From Chitinophaga pinensis (lineage in GTDB: Bacteria > Bacteroidota > Bacteroidia > UBA4408), in contig CAMAVS010000009.1 in the NCBI GenBank assembly GCA_945861665.1, forward strand, positions 1 through 64,000: a stretch of DNA of 64,000 nt, given 5' to 3'. Every line of letters starts with the position of its first letter. Within the stretch, counting starts at the first letter, position 1. The position numbers and the translations under genes are program-made. The notes under the pieces are model-generated. The model searched no databases, was not told the origin of the DNA, and was given only the letters and a program-made list of their open reading frames with translations. Below are positions 29,922-38,624 of this stretch, in pieces.

Positions 29922-30647
29922 TTAGCACAATAGATAGGAAAAAAACATTCCTAATACTATAGACAAAAACTTCACCCTGTTAAACTTGTGATTTTCGGTT
30001 GTTTCAAATAATATGGTGGTTGAAATGTGCAAAAATATACCCACCACTACTGCCATAATATAGTTGTGATAGTGAGCTATATTGCTCACATCGGAAGCAA
30101 TAAAATAATTCAGCAACGAACCAAGCGGAGCCATTAAAGTAAACACAAGCAATAGTAGTAAAATAACTTTTTTACTAATTCCCAACTCCATTAATAAAGT
30201 TGTTAAAGCAATAGAAATAGGAATGTTATGTATAATTATTCCTATAATAAGCGATCGAGAAGTATCGGTAAGGATGTTTGTTGTAAGTTCAGAAACAATG
30301 GGCATTCCTTCCAAAAAGGAGTGAATACACAAACTGATTAGCATCACAAAAGGAACAGTAGATTTTGCTTCCTTGTGTACGTGAACGTGACCATGTTCCA
30401 AACCTTCCGAAAAAAATTCAAGCAACAACTGAAACAAAAAACCAATCAGAATAAACAATCCTGTTTGCACTTTTGCTTCTTGGTATATTTCGGGAATTAA
30501 ACTCAACACCGCTACTCCAAATAAATAGGCGCCACTAAAAGCAAGCAATAATTTAAGTTGATGCTTTCCGGGTTTTATAAAAAAGATAACCGAACCACTT
30601 ATAAAAGCAGTTAATACGATATATATGTAGGCACTATAACTTGTCAT
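29922..30647 (-). CDS. ZIP family divalent metal transporter
   Basis: A 241-residue membrane protein with eight predicted helices. The cytoplasmic loop has a histidine stretch (HGHVHVHKE). Helix IV carries HSFLEGMPI and helix V HNIPISIALTTLLME, the two metal-site motifs of ZIP proteins. It probably imports zinc or iron. The gene is convergent with the HMG-CoA lyase gene (6 bases apart) and its start overlaps the preceding methyltransferase gene by 14 bases. Confidence 0.92.
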   Translation of the reverse strand: MTSYSAYIYIVLTAFISGSVIFFIKPGKHQLKLLLAFSGAYLFGVAVLSLIPEIYQEAKVQTGLFILIGFLFQLLLEFFSEGLEHGHVHVHKEAKSTVPFVMLISLCIHSFLEGMPIVSELTTNILTDTSRSLIIGIIIHNIPISIALTTLLMELGISKKVILLLLLVFTLMAPLGSLLNYFIASDVSNIAHYHNYIMAVVVGIFLHISTTILFETTENHKFNRVKFLSIVLGMFFSYLLC

Positions 30648-31380
30648 AATTTTGCTTTTTACTTGCTACCAATATTAATCTATCCGATTGATCAAGATTA
30701 AAATCTTCCAACAAATAACTTCCATAAACTTGCTCCAATTGAAAACCGCAAACAGCGAAATATTCTTCAAAATCTTTTAAAGTAAGTGCCTGAACTTTTT
30801 CTTCGTACTCAATAACCTTGTCTTTATCTGTTATACAAATATACTTTTTAATAATATTAGCTTCTACTTTTTTACTAATAGAAAAAACAACGCCTTCTAT
30901 AGCTTTTGTTTCCTCTAATACGATGTTTGCAATTACTTTACTTGCATTAAAAAAATCGACAACCAATATTCCATTTGTTTTTAATGCATTGCTTGCTGCT
31001 TTTAACACCTTTACATTATCTTTCGCATCATCAAAATAACCAATGCTGGTATATAAATTAAAAACCGCATCGTAATAATTTATTCTAAAATCATTACGCA
31101 TATCATGCACGTAAAAATGCAAGTTTGCTTTCTCATAAGGTAAAGCACAGGAAATACTCTCTTCTGAGAGATCAATACCCGTTACATCAAAACCTTTTTC
31201 ATTTAAGTGTTTTGAATGGCGACCTTTTCCGCAGGCAAGATCAAGTATATAGGAGTGTTCTTTAAGGCTTAATTTACACAACAAAGTATCCATAAAAAAA
31301 CGAGCCTCCTTTTCATCTCTGTTCTTATAAAGCAAATGATAATAAGGGGAATTAAACCAATCTTTAAACCAATCGTTCAT
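30634..31380 (-). CDS. Class I SAM-dependent methyltransferase
   Basis: A 248-residue small-molecule-type methyltransferase. It has the SAM motif I LDLACGKGRHSKHL, acidic loop GIDLSEESI, motif II around VFNLYTSIGYF and a later ILVVDFFNASKV strand. The N-terminal WFKDWFNSPYYHLLYKNRDE is shared by a common Bacteroidota group. The substrate is unknown. It sits in a tight same-strand run pdxH - methyltransferase - ZIP with overlaps or gaps under 10 bases. Confidence 0.88.
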   Translation of the reverse strand: MNDWFKDWFNSPYYHLLYKNRDEKEARFFMDTLLCKLSLKEHSYILDLACGKGRHSKHLNEKGFDVTGIDLSEESISCALPYEKANLHFYVHDMRNDFRINYYDAVFNLYTSIGYFDDAKDNVKVLKAASNALKTNGILVVDFFNASKVIANIVLEETKAIEGVVFSISKKVEANIIKKYICITDKDKVIEYEEKVQALTLKDFEEYFAVCGFQLEQVYGSYLLEDFNLDQSDRLILVASKKQNYDKL

Positions 31381-31387
31381 CTGTATA

Positions 31388-32038
31388 TTAAGGAGACAGT
31401 CGTGTTATTATCCAATTCCTATCTGGTAATAATTTATATGCAATCCGATCGTGCAATCTATTCGGTCGTCCTTGCCAAAATTCAAGTATGTAAGGACTGA
31501 CACTATATCCTCCCCAATGAGATGGACGTGGAATATCATTATTTTCAAATTTCTTCTCAAATTGCGTTACTTTAATTTCCAATTCTTCACGACTAATTAC
31601 TTCACTCTGCTCAGATGCCCAAGCACTTATTTGACTTTCGCGCGGACGTGAATTAAAATAATCGTCAGATAATTTTGCAGATAATTTTTGTACTTCGCCT
31701 TCTATTCTAACTTGTCGTTCCAGTTGAGGCCAAAAAAAAGTAAGTGCTATTTTGTTATTAGCATTCATTTCCTTTCCTTTTTTACTATTGTAATTGGAAT
31801 AGAAAAAAATCCCTTCTGCCGAAATATTTCGCACCAATACAATACGGGATGAAGGCTGTCCACCAGATGAAACAGTTGAGAGCATTACGGCATTAGGCTC
31901 GTGCACTTCTGCCAGTATAGCTTCATTCATCCAATATTCCAATTGAGTTATGCCATTTTCTTTTACATCCTTTTCGCTCAACAATTCGAGCGTATATTGT
32001 TTGCGAAGATTGTAAATATGTTGCTGGTTATTTTCCAT
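31388..32038 (-). CDS. pdxH: Pyridoxamine/pyridoxine 5'-phosphate oxidase
   Basis: FMN-dependent oxidase that makes pyridoxal 5'-phosphate, the cofactor used by the decarboxylase in this window among many others. The 216-residue protein is full length. Signatures are PNAVMLSTVSSGGQPSSRIV, the FYSNYNSKKGKEM FMN-phosphate stretch, FFWPQLERQVRIEG, SRPRESQISAWASEQS and the C-terminal WQGRPNRLHDRI with the Arg/His substrate pair. It begins a small operon and follows the ABC permease gene by 9 bases. Confidence 0.97.
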   Translation of the reverse strand: MENNQQHIYNLRKQYTLELLSEKDVKENGITQLEYWMNEAILAEVHEPNAVMLSTVSSGGQPSSRIVLVRNISAEGIFFYSNYNSKKGKEMNANNKIALTFFWPQLERQVRIEGEVQKLSAKLSDDYFNSRPRESQISAWASEQSEVISREELEIKVTQFEKKFENNDIPRPSHWGGYSVSPYILEFWQGRPNRLHDRIAYKLLPDRNWIITRLSP

Positions 32039-32047
32039 GGGAGCAAA

Positions 32048-33361
32048 TTATTTTTTTTGCCGAGGGTCCAATGCATCTGTTAATCCCTCACCGACCAAAT
32101 TATACACAGTAACGGTAACAAATATAGCTAGACCAGGAAATACAGCTAGCCACCAAGCACCTGTATTTTGTCGGGATGCAGATAGTAATGAGCCCCAAGT
32201 AAGTGATTCAGCAGGAACGCCAATACCTAAAAAGGATAGTGTTGCTTCAGTAAGTATAGCTGATGCAATTCCAAAAGCAATAGCAATGAGAACAGGAGAT
32301 AAGGCATTTGGAATAGCATGCTTGAACACAATTCTTTTCTCAGAATAACCCAATGCGTTTGCTGCTTCAATAAATTCTAAATTTCTAACTTTTAATAACT
32401 CTGCCCTAATGAAACGAGCAATACCCGTCCAACCTGTTAAGCCAATAATAATCATTACAATAAAAATAGAAGGCTTGGCGATTGCAACAACTGAAATAAT
32501 AAGGAAAAGTGTAGGTATAGATACCATTATTTCGATTAAACGAGAGATAACAATATCGATGGGGATTTTAATTTTTACAGCAAGGAAAGGAACAAGCTTT
32601 GTTATACGCGCTAAGAAATTAGCAGTAAACATCGTTGCAATAATGATTATCATACTTATTAAAAACTCCCAGAAAAATTTACCGAACGAAATGGCAATGG
32701 CATCCGATAAAATGTAAGAACGAGAACCAAATCCGTAAAACAAGGCTGCCATAAAAAACACGACATTTAAAATAAGTCTTCCCCTTGATATTCTCAATCT
32801 ATCATCACCAAAATAACCGGCAATAGAACCAAGTAAAATTCCAATTAAAGAAGCAATGCTCATTGACACCAATCCAACAAACAAGGCAATGCGTGTACCG
32901 TGAATCATACCTGATAGTACATCGTGACCAAGTTCATCAGTACCCAACCAATGCCTCCAACGAGTAGATTTAATAGACTGTTCACCAAAAGGACTTACCG
33001 ACTGTGCATTGTCGGAATCGATATTTTTGGGAACATAAGGAATGAGTGGGAAAACTACCCAGTCGTACTCCAAATTTTTCCATTCTACATTTTGAAGATC
33101 GTATTGCCATTCGGCTAAACCTAAATCAACCGCATAACTTCTCAATAATGGGAAATAGGTATTGCCCTTGTATTTTGCAATCAAGGGTTTATCGTTGGCA
33201 AAAAAATCGGCAAAAATGGCAATGGCAACTAGCAGAACAATGAACTTCAGAGCAAAAACTGCTACCCTGTTTTTCTTGAATTGCTTTTTTACATTCGCCC
33301 AAAAACTTTGGTCGGATGCAGCCAATTGTTGCTTTTTCTCTATATCTGTTACCTCACTCAT
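32048..33361 (-). CDS. Peptide-type ABC transporter permease, OppC/DppC
   Basis: A 437-residue permease, longer than typical OppC (about 300). After the first helix (residues 33-52) comes a long external segment up to the HWLGTDELGHDVLSGMIHG motif, which is diagnostic for OppC. A further insertion of about 80 residues with extra hydrophobic segments lies between SIAGYFGDDRLR and the transport core. The EAA loop is FIEAANALGYSEKRIVFKHA. It pairs with the next gene to form the membrane channel; the ATPases are not encoded nearby. Confidence 0.92.
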   Translation of the reverse strand: MSEVTDIEKKQQLAASDQSFWANVKKQFKKNRVAVFALKFIVLLVAIAIFADFFANDKPLIAKYKGNTYFPLLRSYAVDLGLAEWQYDLQNVEWKNLEYDWVVFPLIPYVPKNIDSDNAQSVSPFGEQSIKSTRWRHWLGTDELGHDVLSGMIHGTRIALFVGLVSMSIASLIGILLGSIAGYFGDDRLRISRGRLILNVVFFMAALFYGFGSRSYILSDAIAISFGKFFWEFLISMIIIIATMFTANFLARITKLVPFLAVKIKIPIDIVISRLIEIMVSIPTLFLIISVVAIAKPSIFIVMIIIGLTGWTGIARFIRAELLKVRNLEFIEAANALGYSEKRIVFKHAIPNALSPVLIAIAFGIASAILTEATLSFLGIGVPAESLTWGSLLSASRQNTGAWWLAVFPGLAIFVTVTVYNLVGEGLTDALDPRQKK

Positions 33362-33363
33362 AT

Positions 33364-34788
33364 CTATTTTTTACTGGAGAATGAAATACGTGGATCAATT
33401 GCAGCATATAATATATCAGCAACTAAATTTCCTACCAAGGTAAGGATGGCGGTAAACATCATAACCGTAAATACTATGGGATAGTTACGAGAGATAAGTG
33501 CTTCTAAACTTATTTTACCCATTCCCGGAATTGAAAATATTTGTTCGATGGCAAAAGAACCCGATATAGCCAAAGGAAAAATACTTGCAAACAAGGTGAT
33601 AATAGGAAGCAATGAATTTCTCAATGCGTGTTTCCACACTACATCCTTTTCATCCAAGCCTTTTGCTCTTGCTGTACGAATATAATCTTGTCCGATTACA
33701 TTTAACATAGCCCCTCTCATTTGCCTTGAAATAAAAGCCAAAGAAGCATATGTTAAACAAAATAAAGGTAATACTAAGTGGAATGAAGTTTCCCAGAAAC
33801 GATCAAAGAAAGGTGCATCATCAGGCAAATTCCCCAATCCGAATGCAGGAAAAACATCATAATAATCACCGCCACAAAAGAAAACGATGAGCATAGTGGC
33901 TATCCAAAAATTGGGTAAAGAATACAACATAAACAAGAAAGTGGTGATAACTCTTTCCGACCTTTTACCTTTTTTTACAGCAGACAATACACCTAAAGGA
34001 ATAGCTAAAATATATGCCAATATCATCGACATTAAACTCAGCAACAAGGTCCATCTAACTGCATCCCAAATAACCGATGAAACAGGGCGTTTATCCTGAT
34101 AAGAAATACCAAAATCGCCCACCAAAAAATGAGATATCCAACGGTGGTATTGATTCTCAAAACCGTACCAATGTACCGTTGGAACATATCGTGTATATGG
34201 AGAACTGTTTACCCACATATTATTGTATGCCTCCTTTGTTGCAATATAAAATCCAATGTTGGTTCTAATTTCAGGATTTTCATTGAATACAAAATCAAGG
34301 TTGGAGAATATTGTTTTTATTCTTGCATTATCGTAGGTATCGTACAATGAGCTTACGTAATCACGCACTTTGATCAGTGCAGTTGCATTCGTTTCTGTTT
34401 TTGGCAAGGCATAAATTGTATTCTCGAAACTTTTTGTTTGCATATAGTAATTTGCAACATCACTCCAGTTACCGTATTGAAAAGCCAAGCGCTGCAATAC
34501 ATCGCGGTGATTTTTTTTTGGGACCCTGTGTAAGGTATCTGTACAAGATGCATTTGTAAACGAAAAATAGAATACAGGTAGGTCGAAACCCAATTGATGA
34601 CGAATATCATTGTATGCTTTTTCGGTTGCCAGTTTTTGAGATGCCTGCCCTTCTCCACCTGCATTCTTGTTCAGCATCGTATCAACAGGGTCACCAGGAG
34701 CATTTAAACTTATAACAAAGGTAAGCAAGGATATTGCAAACAATGTGGGAATAAAAATAAGTAACCTTTTAAATATGTATTTAAACAT
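33364..34788 (-). CDS. Peptide-type ABC transporter permease, OppB/DppB
   Basis: A 474-residue permease. The start FKRLLIFIPTLFAISLLTFV followed by APGDPVD is diagnostic of OppB. It carries an extra periplasmic domain of about 170 residues (75-240) before the core, unusual compared with enterobacterial OppB but common in Bacteroidota. The core ends with YIRTARAKGLDEKDVVWKHAL and AIEQIFSIPGMGK. It lies 2 bases before the OppC gene and 19 bases after the binding protein. Confidence 0.92.
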   Translation of the reverse strand: MFKYIFKRLLIFIPTLFAISLLTFVISLNAPGDPVDTMLNKNAGGEGQASQKLATEKAYNDIRHQLGFDLPVFYFSFTNASCTDTLHRVPKKNHRDVLQRLAFQYGNWSDVANYYMQTKSFENTIYALPKTETNATALIKVRDYVSSLYDTYDNARIKTIFSNLDFVFNENPEIRTNIGFYIATKEAYNNMWVNSSPYTRYVPTVHWYGFENQYHRWISHFLVGDFGISYQDKRPVSSVIWDAVRWTLLLSLMSMILAYILAIPLGVLSAVKKGKRSERVITTFLFMLYSLPNFWIATMLIVFFCGGDYYDVFPAFGLGNLPDDAPFFDRFWETSFHLVLPLFCLTYASLAFISRQMRGAMLNVIGQDYIRTARAKGLDEKDVVWKHALRNSLLPIITLFASIFPLAISGSFAIEQIFSIPGMGKISLEALISRNYPIVFTVMMFTAILTLVGNLVADILYAAIDPRISFSSKK

Positions 34789-34807
34789 TTAGCTTTATGA
34801 TGGCTGT

Positions 34808-36580
34808 TTATTTAGCTACTTTAAATCCTGCTTCCCAAAAGCCCGGACGTGTTACAGATGTTTCCGCATTTTCAAATCGTTTATGAATGGCTATCCTTTC
34901 AGTAGGAGCCCATAAATAAATGTAAGAAACCTCATCGTGTAATACTTGCTGTAATTGCTTTTCTAACATACCTCTTTTTACTTCATCAATTTGAATACGA
35001 ATAGAATCAATCAAAGCATCCGACTCTTTATTTCCAAATCCCGTGTAGTTTGAGCCACCGTTATATGATTCGGTATGGTAAATTTGTTTCGGATCATTTG
35101 GGATAGGGGTTCCTATCCAAGCACCAAAAAACATTTCTATTTTATGTGCTTTACAATTGTCGAGATACACCGACCACTCCTGAGCCACCACATTTACTTT
35201 TATTCCAATTTTAGCTGCCTCTTCTTGGAACAATAATGCCACCGATTTTCTTTCATCGTTACCGGAGTTAACGGCAAAATCAAAGGACAAATCTACACGC
35301 TCGTTGTTAATCATTTTATCCAAGGTGCCATCACCGTTACTGTCTTTCCAACCAGCTTGAGCCAATAAAGTTTTTGCTTTTTGAGGATTAAAATCATATG
35401 GAGTAATAGATGAGTTGTATACATCCTTTTTTGAAGGATGAACATAACCAACCACACGCTGAGCTTGACCATACTTAATGGTTTTTATCATCTTATCAAC
35501 ATCCACCAAATGTGCAAATGCTTGGCGGGTAAGTTTATCTTGAAACTTAGGTAAACGTGTATTAATACCAATGTATGTGTAAGCTAACTGCATTGGAGTG
35601 TAGGCATTAAAATTCTCTGTAAATTTTGCCGAATTCGGTAAATCCTTAAAATCTTTTGATTTAATGGAATACATCACATCTAAATTGCCTGCTTTTAATG
35701 CAACCAAAGCAGTTGTTTGGTCATTAATAGTTTGGTAAATAATTTTAGGAGGGAAGGCTTCAAAGAAACAGTTTTTCTCTTTTACCATATCGCCCCACCA
35801 TTTATCCTTACGCACCAATACGATGCGTTGTCCTGTTGCCCACTCTTCTAATTTGTAAGCACCGCTACCACCAATATATTCTTTTTCACGTTGTCTTTTC
35901 TCGGAATTAAAATCAGTTGCAAATTCATTTATTTTAGGGTCGTTGGAAAGCTTATCCTTATCCTCGTTTAACTGCTTAATAGTAAAACCGTTCATTAAAC
36001 CTTTTGTATCGTATAAGTATGCAGGCATAATAGGGTAATCACCGCTGGAAGCTTCTGCCAATATATATACACGGTCACTTATGAGGGTAAACTTCTTAGG
36101 GTTTTCGGGGTAAAACTTTATGTCGCGAATAAACTCATAATAGGGCTTATTGTTTTCATTTTTTACTTTCGGATTTTTAATAACTTTTAGCGTAAACTCA
36201 ACATCTTTAGCAGTAATGGGTGTTCCATTATCCCAAGTAGCTTCGGTTCTTATTTCATAGGTAATCATTAAGCCCTTTCCATCCTCTGTTTTTTCAATAA
36301 GTGGACGACCAAGAGCAAGAACTGGAATCAATTCCAACGTTTTAAAATCAATATTCAACAATTGCGAGTACATATTGGTTAAAATATAGCCTGAACTAGC
36401 ATCTGAATAAATTATAGGATTAAGCATATCGGCATCGGAAAGCTCCCAAATAATTACTTCTGGCTTACCACCTTTCACTTCCTTTTTATCTGAACCACCT
36501 GATGAACAACCCGTAAACAGAGTGGGAACAATACAAACAGATATTACAAATGTGATTTTAAATAATTTGTACAAACACAT
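34808..36580 (-). CDS. Peptide ABC transporter substrate-binding lipoprotein
   Basis: A 590-residue cluster C binding protein (SBP_bac_5, OppA/DppA type). The signal peptide ends with a lipobox FTGC (about Cys25) followed by SSGGS. Family marks are TWDNGTPITAKDVEFTLK, the GSGAYKLEEW strand, LARQAFAHLVD-like LTRQAFAHLVDVDKM and GWKDSNGDGTLDK. It delivers peptides or similar solutes to the two permeases that follow. It is the first gene of the transporter operon. Confidence 0.93.
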   Translation of the reverse strand: MCLYKLFKITFVISVCIVPTLFTGCSSGGSDKKEVKGGKPEVIIWELSDADMLNPIIYSDASSGYILTNMYSQLLNIDFKTLELIPVLALGRPLIEKTEDGKGLMITYEIRTEATWDNGTPITAKDVEFTLKVIKNPKVKNENNKPYYEFIRDIKFYPENPKKFTLISDRVYILAEASSGDYPIMPAYLYDTKGLMNGFTIKQLNEDKDKLSNDPKINEFATDFNSEKRQREKEYIGGSGAYKLEEWATGQRIVLVRKDKWWGDMVKEKNCFFEAFPPKIIYQTINDQTTALVALKAGNLDVMYSIKSKDFKDLPNSAKFTENFNAYTPMQLAYTYIGINTRLPKFQDKLTRQAFAHLVDVDKMIKTIKYGQAQRVVGYVHPSKKDVYNSSITPYDFNPQKAKTLLAQAGWKDSNGDGTLDKMINNERVDLSFDFAVNSGNDERKSVALLFQEEAAKIGIKVNVVAQEWSVYLDNCKAHKIEMFFGAWIGTPIPNDPKQIYHTESYNGGSNYTGFGNKESDALIDSIRIQIDEVKRGMLEKQLQQVLHDEVSYIYLWAPTERIAIHKRFENAETSVTRPGFWEAGFKVAK

Positions 36581-36698
36581 AGAATTTTAATTTAAACACT
36601 TGTTTTTAATGGAATGCAAATATAGTATTCCAAAATTATAAACTTTATTATTTTAGATTAATATTGTGTTTTTGAAGACAAGAAAAATGAAATCTTTT

Positions 36699-36728
36699 TT
36701 TGAATAGTAAAAACTATTTATACCTTTG
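36699..36728 (+). promoter_or_regulatory. tRNA cluster promoter (TTTG-N18-TACCTTTG)
   Basis: TTTG at 36699-36702 and TACCTTTG at 36721-36728 match the Bacteroidota -33/-7 elements with an 18-base spacer, 23 bases before the first tRNA. Confidence 0.8.
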
Positions 36729-36751
36729 CAAACCCTTTTTGGGAGGTGAGA

Positions 36752-36841
<90 letters not shown>

Positions 36842-36905
36842 GTTAAAAGATTAGATTAAATTTAGTTCATTATTTATTGATTATTGTAGCAATCATTTGC
36901 TAATT

Positions 36906-36980
36906 CGGGATGTAGCGTAGTCCGGTCATCGCGCCTGGTTTGGGACCAGGAGGTCGCAAGTTCGAATCTTGCCATCCCGA
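36906..36980 (+). tRNA. tRNA-Pro(TGG)
   Basis: Acceptor CGGGATG pairs with CATCCCG. The anticodon stem CCTGG/CCAGG encloses TTTGGGA, giving TGG for proline. The T loop is GTTCGAATC. CCA is not encoded. Confidence 0.97.
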
Positions 36981-37033
36981 CTTTTTTCTCCTATGCAATT
37001 TGCATTATTGAATGTATTTTTTCGTTTCTTATT

Positions 37034-37107
37034 GGTTCCGTAGCTCAGCTGGATAGAGCAACTGCCTTCTAAGCAGTAGGCCATTGGTTCGAATCCAATC
37101 GGAATCA
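37034..37107 (+). tRNA. tRNA-Arg(TCT), likely island insertion point
   Basis: Acceptor GGTTCCG pairs with CGGAATC (one G-T pair). The anticodon stem ACTGC/GCAGT encloses CTTCTAA, giving TCT for AGA/AGG arginine codons. CCA is not encoded. Accessory genes and gene fragments begin right after its 3' end. Confidence 0.96.
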
Positions 37108-37152
37108 CTTACTACCAGAGGGTTTTAACGAAATCAAAAAGCCCCAAAAAAT

Positions 37153-37174
37153 AATTTGCAATTAATTTGCAATT
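37153..37174. repeat. Tandem 11-bp repeat beside tRNA-Arg
   Basis: AATTTGCAATT occurs twice back to back (37153-37163 and 37164-37174), 46 bases after the tRNA-Arg end. Short repeats in this place can be recombinase arm sites of a tRNA-targeted element; no integrase gene is seen, so this is only suggestive. Confidence 0.5.
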
Positions 37175-37199
37175 ATTTTTTTGTCTTATCCCGAATCTT

Positions 37200-37331
37200 T
37201 TAGTTTTTCGCAACAGAATTTTTTGCCTTTTCCTCCTCCTCTTTTGAATTTAAATACAGCACATAAACAACCACACCAGTAACCAAAATAATTCCTAAGA
37301 TTGGTAACAATAAATCGGAGGAAGGGCTATT
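37200..37331 (-). pseudogene. Clipped small membrane protein gene
   Basis: On the minus strand the frame runs from an upstream TGA (37332-37334) to TAA (37200-37202), and encodes a single membrane helix (LLLPILGIILVTGVVVYVLY) with an acidic/basic tail (NSKEEEEKAKN). There is no start codon before the helix. It loses homologous context exactly where the viperin remnant begins on the other strand, so both were probably cut by the same deletion. Confidence 0.45.
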
Positions 37332-37976
37332 TCAGGAAAAACAGCTCTTCTACTCGATTACTATAAATCTCTTGTCGACCGTATTAAACAATATGGTTAT
37401 GGTCTAAAAATAAATACAGTGGTCAGCAGCAAAAACTACAGTGAGGATATGTCAGAGTTTATTCGCTATGCTAAGCCCAAACGATGGAAACTCTTCTAAG
37501 TACTAACTATAACAGGACAAAATGATAAAAACATTGAAGAATTCAAAATTTCAGATGAACAGTTTCAAACCTTTTTAAAAAATCACAACAACTTGGAAAA
37601 CATAACTGATATAATACCAGAATCAAATAGCTAAATGAAAGGCTCTTATGCAATGGTTGACCCAGCAGGCAGATTTTATGATAACGCAAAAGGTAAACAT
37701 AATTATAGCAGACCCATATTAGAAATTGGAGCTCGTCTTGCCATTCAACAAGTAAACTATGACTTTTCAAAATTTGTTGATAGAGGTGGTATTTATCAAT
37801 GGCAAAAAAATAAAACAAAAAATTACAAAAGAATAACTCTTTCAGGAGAAGTTGCATCTGGAAAAAGTTCGGTTGGAAAAGTATTGGCCGAACAACTGAA
37901 TTTCTCTTTTGTTTCTATAGGAAATAAAACAAGGTCGTATGCTAGCTCACAAAATTTAAGTATAGTTGAATTTTAA
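37326..37976 (+). pseudogene. Prokaryotic viperin (pVip) remnant continuing in frame into a nucleotide kinase
   Basis: One frame from 37326 to 37976 holds the C-terminal half of a viperin-like radical SAM protein. KINTVVSSKNYSEDMSEFI and KPKRWKLF match the viperin KINSVI...EDM and VRWKVF region. They are followed by ISDEQFQTFLKNH, PESN, MKGSYAMVDPAGRF, ILEIGA and RGGIYQW, the latter matching RGGKYIW near the viperin end. Two in-frame TAA codons (37497-37499, in place of the Gln after WKLF; 37632-37634, before MKGSY) and loss of the N-terminal CxxxCxxC half make it inactive. The frame runs on into RITLSGEVASGKSSVGK, a P-loop of the cytidylate kinase type, cut short after about 45 residues. Viperins make antiviral ddh-nucleotides and prokaryotic ones are often encoded beside nucleotide kinases. 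A restart at 37635 is unlikely to be functional. Confidence 0.85.
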
Positions 37977-38156
37977 AGAAATATTATCTGAAAGATTGCC
38001 ACATTCAAATAAATCATTTTCCTTTCAATAATCCATAGATTAGTTAGTTAAGTTTGCTAAACAATCAAAGATGAATTAAACTCCAATCCGAAAGGTTTAA
38101 TGCAAATTAAAGTAGCCGAATCTTTTAATATTTAAAATTTATAATTTCCTTTTTTG

Positions 38157-38164
38157 TAGATTTG
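38157..38164 (+). promoter_or_regulatory. -7 box of the umuDC-SRAP operon
   Basis: TAGATTTG matches TAnnTTTG and lies 7 bases before the umuD ATG, so the leader would be very short. No LexA-like operator could be identified with confidence. Confidence 0.4.
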
Positions 38165-38171
38165 AGATGAA

Positions 38172-38621
38172 ATGACCGCCCTTAAATTACATAGTGGAAA
38201 AGAATTAGATATTTATTCTTCATCAACCGATACAGAGTTAAAACTACCAATGATGCCAACAGGCATCAGCGCAGGGTTTCCATCGCCTGCTATGGATTTT
38301 ATAGATTTAAGTATTGACTTAAACAAACATTTAGTAAAGCATCCATCAAGCACTTTTTATGGCAGAGTAAACGGAAACTCCATGAAAGACTTAGGCATAC
38401 ACGATAATGATTTGTTGGTTATTGATAGAAGTCTTGAACCTCAAAACGGTAAAATTGCAGTGTGCAGTATAGATGGAGATTTTACATTAAAAAAAATTCA
38501 GGTAGAAAAAGATTGTGTGATGCTGATGCCTGCAAATGAAAAATACAAACCCATAAAAGTTACTGCCGATAATGAACTTATCATTTGGGGCATTGTAACC
38601 CATGTTATCAAATCGTTTTAA
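38172..38621 (+). CDS. umuD: UmuD-like S24 self-cleaving peptidase
   Basis: A 149-residue LexA/UmuD-type protein that cleaves itself when RecA filaments form; the trimmed form then works with UmuC in error-prone synthesis. The cleavage site is Ala34-Gly35 (ISAGFPSPA). The catalytic Ser70 lies in NGNSM and Lys94 in NGKIAV. There is no DNA-binding domain, which favours UmuD over LexA. It is the first gene of a tight three-gene SOS operon. Confidence 0.93.
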   Translation: MTALKLHSGKELDIYSSSTDTELKLPMMPTGISAGFPSPAMDFIDLSIDLNKHLVKHPSSTFYGRVNGNSMKDLGIHDNDLLVIDRSLEPQNGKIAVCSIDGDFTLKKIQVEKDCVMLMPANEKYKPIKVTADNELIIWGIVTHVIKSF

Positions 38622-38624
38622 AAA

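Noticed and set aside
36926-37108. 60-codon minus-strand frame over tRNA-Pro and tRNA-Arg
   Set aside because: Antisense of two well-formed tRNA genes.
37635-37976. Intact 113-residue gene starting at MKGSYAM
   Set aside because: It begins inside the viperin C-terminal domain and ends inside a kinase domain; both domains are incomplete, so it is part of a pseudogene.
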